Assembly (NCBI GenBank): GCA_015501595.1
Contig: JADNRX010001201.1
Coordinates: forward strand, 1 to 12,765
DNA: 12,765 nt
Direction of reading: 5' to 3'
From: Hymenopellis radicata
Lineage: Eukaryota > Basidiomycota > Agaricomycetes > Agaricales > Physalacriaceae
Below are positions 8,222 to 12,765 of the stretch, piece after piece (the first letter of the stretch is position 1; each line of letters opens with the position of its first letter). The translations under genes and the position numbers were made by a program. A model generated the notes under the pieces. That model had not been told where the DNA came from, did no database searches, and was given only the letters and a program-made list of their open reading frames with translations.

Positions 8222-9151
8222 TCACCAGTCGTTGAAAGTATCATTGATAGCCGACCGAAGGATCTGCTCGATGCAATCAGTCATATTAATCGATCCTAAA
8301 AGAAGTAGAAACTCAACTCGTCTTAGATGCTCCCACTTTACCATTGGTGGGCACTGCGCTCCACGAAGGACGTGCGGCGCATATATCTGCAACGCATCCC
8401 ACACATCCTTCACCCCCACATACTTGAACCCGACGGTCGAATGGAATGTTACCACCTTGCGAGAACGCTTGTCGGTATCGACATTCAAGTAGTAGAGGAA
8501 ATAACCTGCCAGAAGGTACCGTGTCAAACTCCTTCGCGTCAGACAGAGGAAAGGACGTACAGAACAACGGCAGAAACCTCTCAGAGGTACCGCGGGTCTC
8601 TATTGTCGTTCCATGGGAGGTGTTATAGTAGATGATCGTGGGGATGATGCTATTGTAGCCTGCGTCAGTGCGTAGGGACGAGTACCGGAAACAAGGCGCG
8701 AGCGAGCTAGGACGGCGTAGGGGCGGACGACCAGTAGCGCGGTTTCGGTGTCGATCGTAAAGTGAGAGAGGAACGACAATTGGTGTATGAGGGCGAGATG
8801 GGACGGCCTGGCTGAGTGGCAAGGCTGGGGAGATGTACTGCGGGCTAGGTTTGATATCCGACTACCGACGGGTGGAAAGGAGGACTAGGAAAATGATCCT
8901 GAGGGCGAGGCTGCTGTACATTTGGATGAGGCACAGGAGTGTTCTGAGGTACGCCGATGCTAGCAGCCGCGGCGTAGGATGAGTCCACGGAGATGCACCC
9001 GGATACGGACATTCGTCGGGGGGAAAGGTTGCCAGACTCCCCATGGAGGTCCTGCTTGTGGCGCAAGAGAACGATATTCATTGCCTGATGGTCCCCACGG
9101 TGGTGCCGTGAATGGATCAGGTTGTTGCCAGAACACGGAGGGATAAGGCAT
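8222..9151 (-). pseudogene. Pro/Trp-rich protein, possibly DUF6699-like, frame-broken
   Basis: Reading the minus strand from ATG 9149-9151: MPYPSVFWQQPDPFTAPPWG, then more Pro/Trp-rich sequence (GPPWGVWQPFPP). The frame shifts at a run of six G (plus strand, near 9012-9020) into DECPYPGASPWTHPTPR, again near 8990 into GVPQNTPVPHPNVQQPRPQD, and near 8846 into PSPQYISPALPLSQAVPSRP and HTPIVVPLSLYDRH. A last shift near 8527 opens the clean C-terminal stretch 8527-8222: RYLLAGYFLYYLNVDTDKRS, VTFHSTVGFKYVGVKDVWDA, HLRRVEFLLLLGS and a stop. The order of a Pro/Trp-rich N-terminus, a VxVKDVxxAL-type element and an LRRVEFL-type element recalls the fungal DUF6699 family, where TVxDVLxAI and VKRVDFL are typical. 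That match is from memory and weak. No function is known for that family. Confidence 0.42.
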
Positions 9152-9331
9152 GGATAGAGGAGGTCAGAGAGCGCCCAAGATCGATTGGAGGGATGGCTGA
9201 AAGGTGCAGCAGCAGCGCGGGAGTAGAGTAGTATTTCGGGTGCTTTTATAGTACCCTCGAGCGCTTGAGCTGAGTAGCAACAGGCACCAGTTGTTGATGG
9301 GGGTACAATAGCAAGATCCTGCTTTAGCGCC

Positions 9332-9514
9332 GTGAGCGTGAGAGTGGCTACATTACAATTGCACGGTGTCCAATGTGTGCTCCGGCGTAGTCGAGACTCG
9401 ATTACTATCCTGGGATGCCATGTGAGTGGCACAAGACAATGCGAGTGCGTAAGCCATCGCTCAATGAGAATTAAGTGGACTGTTTTAGCTGGTACGTCCA
9501 CAGGTGGACAATGG
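9332..9514 (+). repeat. Direct repeat, copy 1 (about 183 bp)
   Basis: It starts GTGAGCGTGAGAGTG and ends GGTGGACAATGG, and matches 9659-9842 over its full length with scattered substitutions and small indels; I estimate well over 80% identity by eye. Shared blocks include GTCCAATGTGTGCT, GGGATGCCATGTGAGTGGC, AAGCCATCGCTCAATGAGAA and GTCCACAGGTGGACAATGG. It lies upstream of the minus-strand gene that starts at 9151. No terminal inverted repeat, obvious target-site duplication or coding capacity is seen. Confidence 0.85.
9496..9509. repeat. Small inverted repeat in direct-repeat copy 1
   Basis: GTCCAC-AG-GTGGAC is a perfect 6-bp inverted repeat with a 2-base centre, near the right edge of the repeat unit. 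Confidence 0.6.
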
Positions 9515-9658
9515 TTTATATTGTATGTAAAGGCTAGATTCTCAGTAGCGTCCTCCTTGCGGACCTTTTGACGTGACTTGGCGAATGATGCAGCTCAACG
9601 GTGGTCCCAAGCGAATTTCGCGCAGAGTATAGCTGCCTTCGTAAAAAAAGGTCAAACA

Positions 9659-9842
9659 GTGAGCGTGAGAGTGCCTACATTTTACAGTTGCACTGTGTCC
9701 AATGTGTGCTAGTGGCCTCCGTAGTCGTGTACTATCCCGGGATGCCATGTGAGTGGCCAACAAGACAATTGCGAGTGCTAAGCCATCGCTCAATGAGAAT
9801 TGAGTGGACTGTTTCAGCTGTACGTCCACAGGTGGACAATGG
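9659..9842 (+). repeat. Direct repeat, copy 2 (about 184 bp)
   Basis: Second, diverged copy of 9332-9514 in the same orientation, separated by 144 bases. It lies 192 bases upstream of the right FunK1 start codon. The sharp similarity ends on both sides suggest a duplicated discrete unit rather than a continuing tandem array. Confidence 0.85.
9824..9837. repeat. Small inverted repeat in direct-repeat copy 2
   Basis: Identical GTCCAC-AG-GTGGAC at the same place in copy 2, unchanged although the units around it have diverged. Confidence 0.6.
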
Positions 9843-9981
9843 GTAGGGATGAGCAGGTATACCGGATATGGTAAGAATAGCCCCATGTGACGACGACGCC
9901 ATTGTTGAACAAAACACGGAACAAACAAGATCGAAACTTGGCACCTGACAGTCACGACGCGAACAAAGGCCACCGTCGCAC

Positions 9982-9987
9982 TATAAA
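9982..9987 (+). promoter_or_regulatory. TATA box of right FunK1 gene
   Basis: TATAAA stands 48 bases before the ATG at 10035. This is a normal distance for a fungal promoter with a short leader and supports that start. Confidence 0.5.
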
Positions 9988-10034
9988 ATCGTGAGTTCTA
10001 CTTGTTCACGAACCACATTGTTGACTGTTCACTC

Positions 10035-12691
10035 ATGGCTCCCCAGACACCCTTCGTCGGACAGTAGCATTGGACACTGGAACACCTCGACGCCCTGTAT
10101 CCGACATCCAACAACCAGGCGCCGATATGCTTAGTCTCCACCCCCAACGCCTTGCATTACGCAAATCGACGTCCTATCATATGGTACAAATCCCCGTCGA
10201 AACATTTACACAACAGCATCTTCGTCTCACTCAATACAAATCCGCCCGACAATACGACAATCTGGTTAACCATGTCGTCGAAGAGCTCAAGGATGCCAAT
10301 CTCCTGACAAAAGGGTGGTTGGCCCCGAGTTGAACATAGATGAGCGGACCGAAGACGCGACGTTCGCGAACCTCTGTCCGATAACAGACAAGATTTACGA
10401 CATCTGCATTGAGTGGGAAAAGAACCCATGGCAACCACTTCAATGGAGCGACGCCAGGATGCAGTGCGAGGCCCGCAGAACCACAAACTCTGAAGTTAAC
10501 GGAGGGTCCATGATGATGGACGCACAATTCGTCTTGACTGACTCCACCACCCCCGGTCTCCCTACGAACTCTTTGCCAGACACTGCGGACTTATCTGGGC
10601 CTGCGGAATTCAAGAGATTTCTCAAGGATCGTGGAGAGGTCAGCAATTTCGTTATTCTTCATTCTCCGTATATACTGAGCATCATGTAGAATGAACTCAA
10701 ACTGACTGGAAATGTCGGTCATATGATGGCCAACGATCCCCGCCGTTCGCTTCGTTATCGCCTACACTATTGAAGGCAAGGAGATGAGATTCTGGTATTT
10801 TTCTCGTTCGCACATCGCGATCGGAGAGGCTTTCGACTATCATGATGTGCGTATGTCGTTTAACCTCATTTGAACAGCCTTACTGAGTCGCTCGTATTTC
10901 AAGGCTCCCAAAGACTTTATTCGTTTTGTTATCTTTATGACCTTCGCCGACCCAGCGCAGCTTGGCTATGATCCGACCGTTGTGCGCGTACGCGATGCCC
11001 ACGGAGACATCCGGTACCGGTTCAAGGTCAATGGCAAATTCTACTTGAGCGAGGTCGCCGCTATCGACGAAGAAAGTGCGCGCGACATTGTCACACGCGC
11101 TACTCGCGTCTGGGGTGTTCAAGAGGTCGATCCCATCACCAATCTACCGATCAATGGAGACAGGCTTGTCCTCAAAGATGTCTGGCTATTCGATGACGCG
11201 CAAGGCGAGAAAGACATCCAGGACGATATCTTCGCGCAGCTCAAAAAACTAGACGAGGAAATTGCAGGCGGGTGGAGGCCGGGCTCAGCCCGCTTTCAAA
11301 GATCTAGGCGTGGATCGTTATCCCCATCACCACAAACGTTGGAAGATAATGCCAAAAAATTCTTTCTGACAATCTTGGAGGACGATGGTTGTTGTTATAG
11401 GACGTGACCAAGATGTCGCCCCATCTCCCGACCCCCAATGTGTTCCGTTCTACTATACCCCAGTGGATCGGTCGACTAGTGTCCGCCCGCCTGTTGTGCG
11501 TGGTGCTTTACGTTCAGGCGCTCAAGGCCCGCCTCCCCAACAATCCCAGCCTCCGACAGTGCCGGTTGCAGCGCACAAAGCGCGAGTGCACCGGCGTGTA
11601 ATATTCCGGGAACGCTGCAAGAGGTTGGACGCACTGTTCGACTATGGCGACTACACTCTTGCAATCTGCCAGCTTCTGGAGGGTTCGTCGTGTATTTCTT
11701 GTTCATTTGTCTGATATCTGACGATAAAGCAGGTCTGAACTTTCTGCGGCTCGCGGGTTATGTTCATCGCGATATCAGTCCGGGCAACGTCCTCTTCGTG
11801 AAGAACGAGGACGGTGTTCTGCAGATCAAAATCTCCGATCTCGAGTATGCGCGATCTTATGGCGCAGAGTCATCAAATGCTACGCCCTCACTGTACGTTT
11901 ATGCTCAAGCAAGTCTGCCCATCTCAATTGTTTTTAGGGAACACCTGGCTTTATGGCGGTCGAATATCAGCTTTTGTGCCATCTGTTCAAGCCCCAGAAA
12001 CCAGCACGTCTCGATCCAGAGCTTGATTATTTTGATTATGAGAACCCCGACGATTTCGAAACGACCGAGCCCTCGTCGGTGAGCAAGCCCGCCCCACGGT
12101 GGTTTCGATTCAACTTCCTTCACGATGTCGAGTCCGCTCTTTGGTTATACTGCTCGCTGCTGTTTCACACCTTGCCTAGCTCCGTCAATGACAGGGTTTC
12201 CTCCGACTCCACTGCGAAAGTCCAAGCATTTGCCACAAACCTCTTCGGTTTTGCCCTTCAGGCAACTGCTCCGCGTCTTTGTTCGTCATCAACGATGACC
12301 ACCATGAAGAAGCGGTGGAACTTCTGAAACCGCTTTACGATCTTGACGAGAAGTATGGACCCCTCCTACTTGAAGGCCTCCAGACCTTCCAACAGCTCGT
12401 CCAGTGTTATCGGTTAGTCGAGGCGACGGAACCAGTTCCGGTTGGGCAGTCATTCAAGTGGGGTAGCAGCGCATTTGAGCCGCGGTTCTACCGAAAGCTG
12501 CAGGCCAGGTTCCATATGATACACAGAAACCTTCGCGGGTCGACTATTTCCGCGTTGCTTTGCCGCATTGTTCGTCGTTGAAGCGCAGGAGAGACGCCGA
12601 CGAATCGGATGATATTCTTCCAGTTGTAGATGATGAAGAGCTGGAACATCTCTCGAAACGCGCGAGGACGGCCACAGCCAGACGTCGCTGA
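10035..12691 (+). CDS. FunK1-type fungal protein kinase, right copy, frame-disrupted
   Basis: Paralogue of the gene at 293-2646. In order: MAPQTPFVGQ, then GTPRRPVSDIQ and SLHPQRLALRKSTSYHMVQI (N-terminus, 10035-10320); NIDERTEDATFANLCPI to 10638; FWYFSRSHIAIGEAFDYHD to 10846; FIRFVIFMTF, LGYDPTVVRV and the probable beta-3 lysine in LVLKDVW (10904-11384); a variable linker to 11682; the catalytic loop GYVHRDISPGNVLF and DLEYAR (11733-11896), with canonical HRD; GTPGFMAVEYQ and FLHDVESALW (from 11938); an alpha-helical end with LVEATEPVPVG; and a basic/acidic tail SLKRRRDADESDD ending in TGA at 12689-12691. Introns: 10639-10689, 10847-10903, 11683-11732, 11897-11937. One-base frame breaks are needed near 10064, 10318, 10750, 11384, 12250 and 12500. 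Key catalytic motifs survive, so it may encode a working kinase if the breaks are sequence errors. Confidence 0.85.
10639..10689 (+). other. Intron 1 of right FunK1 gene
   Basis: Donor GTCAGC, acceptor CATGTAG, 51 nt, phase 0, at the same codon boundary as 2097-2144 in the left copy. Confidence 0.75.
10847..10903 (+). other. Intron 2 of right FunK1 gene
   Basis: Donor GTGCGT, acceptor TTTCAAG, 57 nt, phase 0, between FDYHD and APKDFIRF. A stronger-looking GTATGT four bases downstream would break the frame. It matches 1892-1940 in the left copy. Confidence 0.72.
11683..11732 (+). other. Intron 3 of right FunK1 gene
   Basis: Donor GTTCGT, acceptor AAGCAG, 50 nt, phase 1, splitting the glycine codon of QLLEGLNFLRLAGYVHRDIS. 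It matches 1192-1242 in the left copy. Confidence 0.8.
11897..11937 (+). other. Intron 4 of right FunK1 gene
   Basis: Acceptor TTTTTAG at 11937 is clear and precedes GTPGFMAVEYQ. The donor is uncertain: GTTTAT at 11897 keeps the frame (41 nt, short), whereas the stronger GTACGT at 11893 does not. It matches 984-1033 in the left copy. Confidence 0.6.
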
Positions 12692-12765
12692 ACCGTCTGC
12701 CTCGAGATTAGCTCTTCGAAGCGGGTTGAGACCAAACCCAAAGGCCAAGAGTCTCTATGGTCAAT

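Noticed and set aside
8845..9501. Long 218-codon minus-strand ORF read as one gene
   Set aside because: Its first third runs through direct-repeat copy 1 and its middle does not look like protein; only parts of it alternate with other frames in the Pro/Trp-rich gene.

Overview
The window looks like nuclear DNA of a mushroom-forming basidiomycete (Agaricomycetes). Introns are very short (about 41 to 57 nt, GT..AG), genes are packed on both strands, and two genes belong to the FunK1 family of fungal-specific protein kinases, which is greatly expanded in that group. No tRNA, rRNA, CRISPR array, transposase or reverse transcriptase was found.

Layout, left to right. (1) 293-2646, minus strand: a FunK1 kinase gene with four introns and several one-base frame breaks. 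(2) About 3060-3505, minus: a decayed piece of a Ser/Asp-rich coiled-coil protein. (3) 3506-4384: no gene I can support. (4) 4385-6221, plus: a four-exon gene for a predicted 566-residue BTB/POZ-like protein, the only long gene here that reads cleanly throughout. (5) 6340-6478, minus: a short basic coding exon. (6) 6549-6771, plus: a tiny one-helix membrane protein gene whose stop overlaps the start of the next gene. (7) 6764-7850, plus: a Ser/Pro-rich protein with nuclear-type basic motifs, two introns and two frame breaks. (8) 8222-9151, minus: a Pro/Trp-rich gene with a possible DUF6699-like C-terminus, heavily frame-broken. (9) 9332-9514 and 9659-9842: a diverged direct repeat of about 183 bp. 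(10) 10035-12691, plus: a second FunK1 gene with a TATA box.

The two FunK1 genes point away from each other at the window ends and share all four intron positions, so they are true paralogues rather than retrocopies. I see no sign that the genes between them form one pathway; this looks like an ordinary accessory stretch rich in lineage-specific families.

The main caution is frame integrity. Both kinases, the gene at 6764-7850 and the gene at 8222-9151 need many one-base frame corrections, while the stretches between breaks keep good protein sequence with almost no nonsense codons. That pattern fits uncorrected sequencing indels or very young pseudogenes better than old decay. I found no convincing undescribed system. 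The best leads are the 183-bp direct repeat, the overlapping gene pair at 6764-6771 and the hidden minus-strand exon at 6340-6478.
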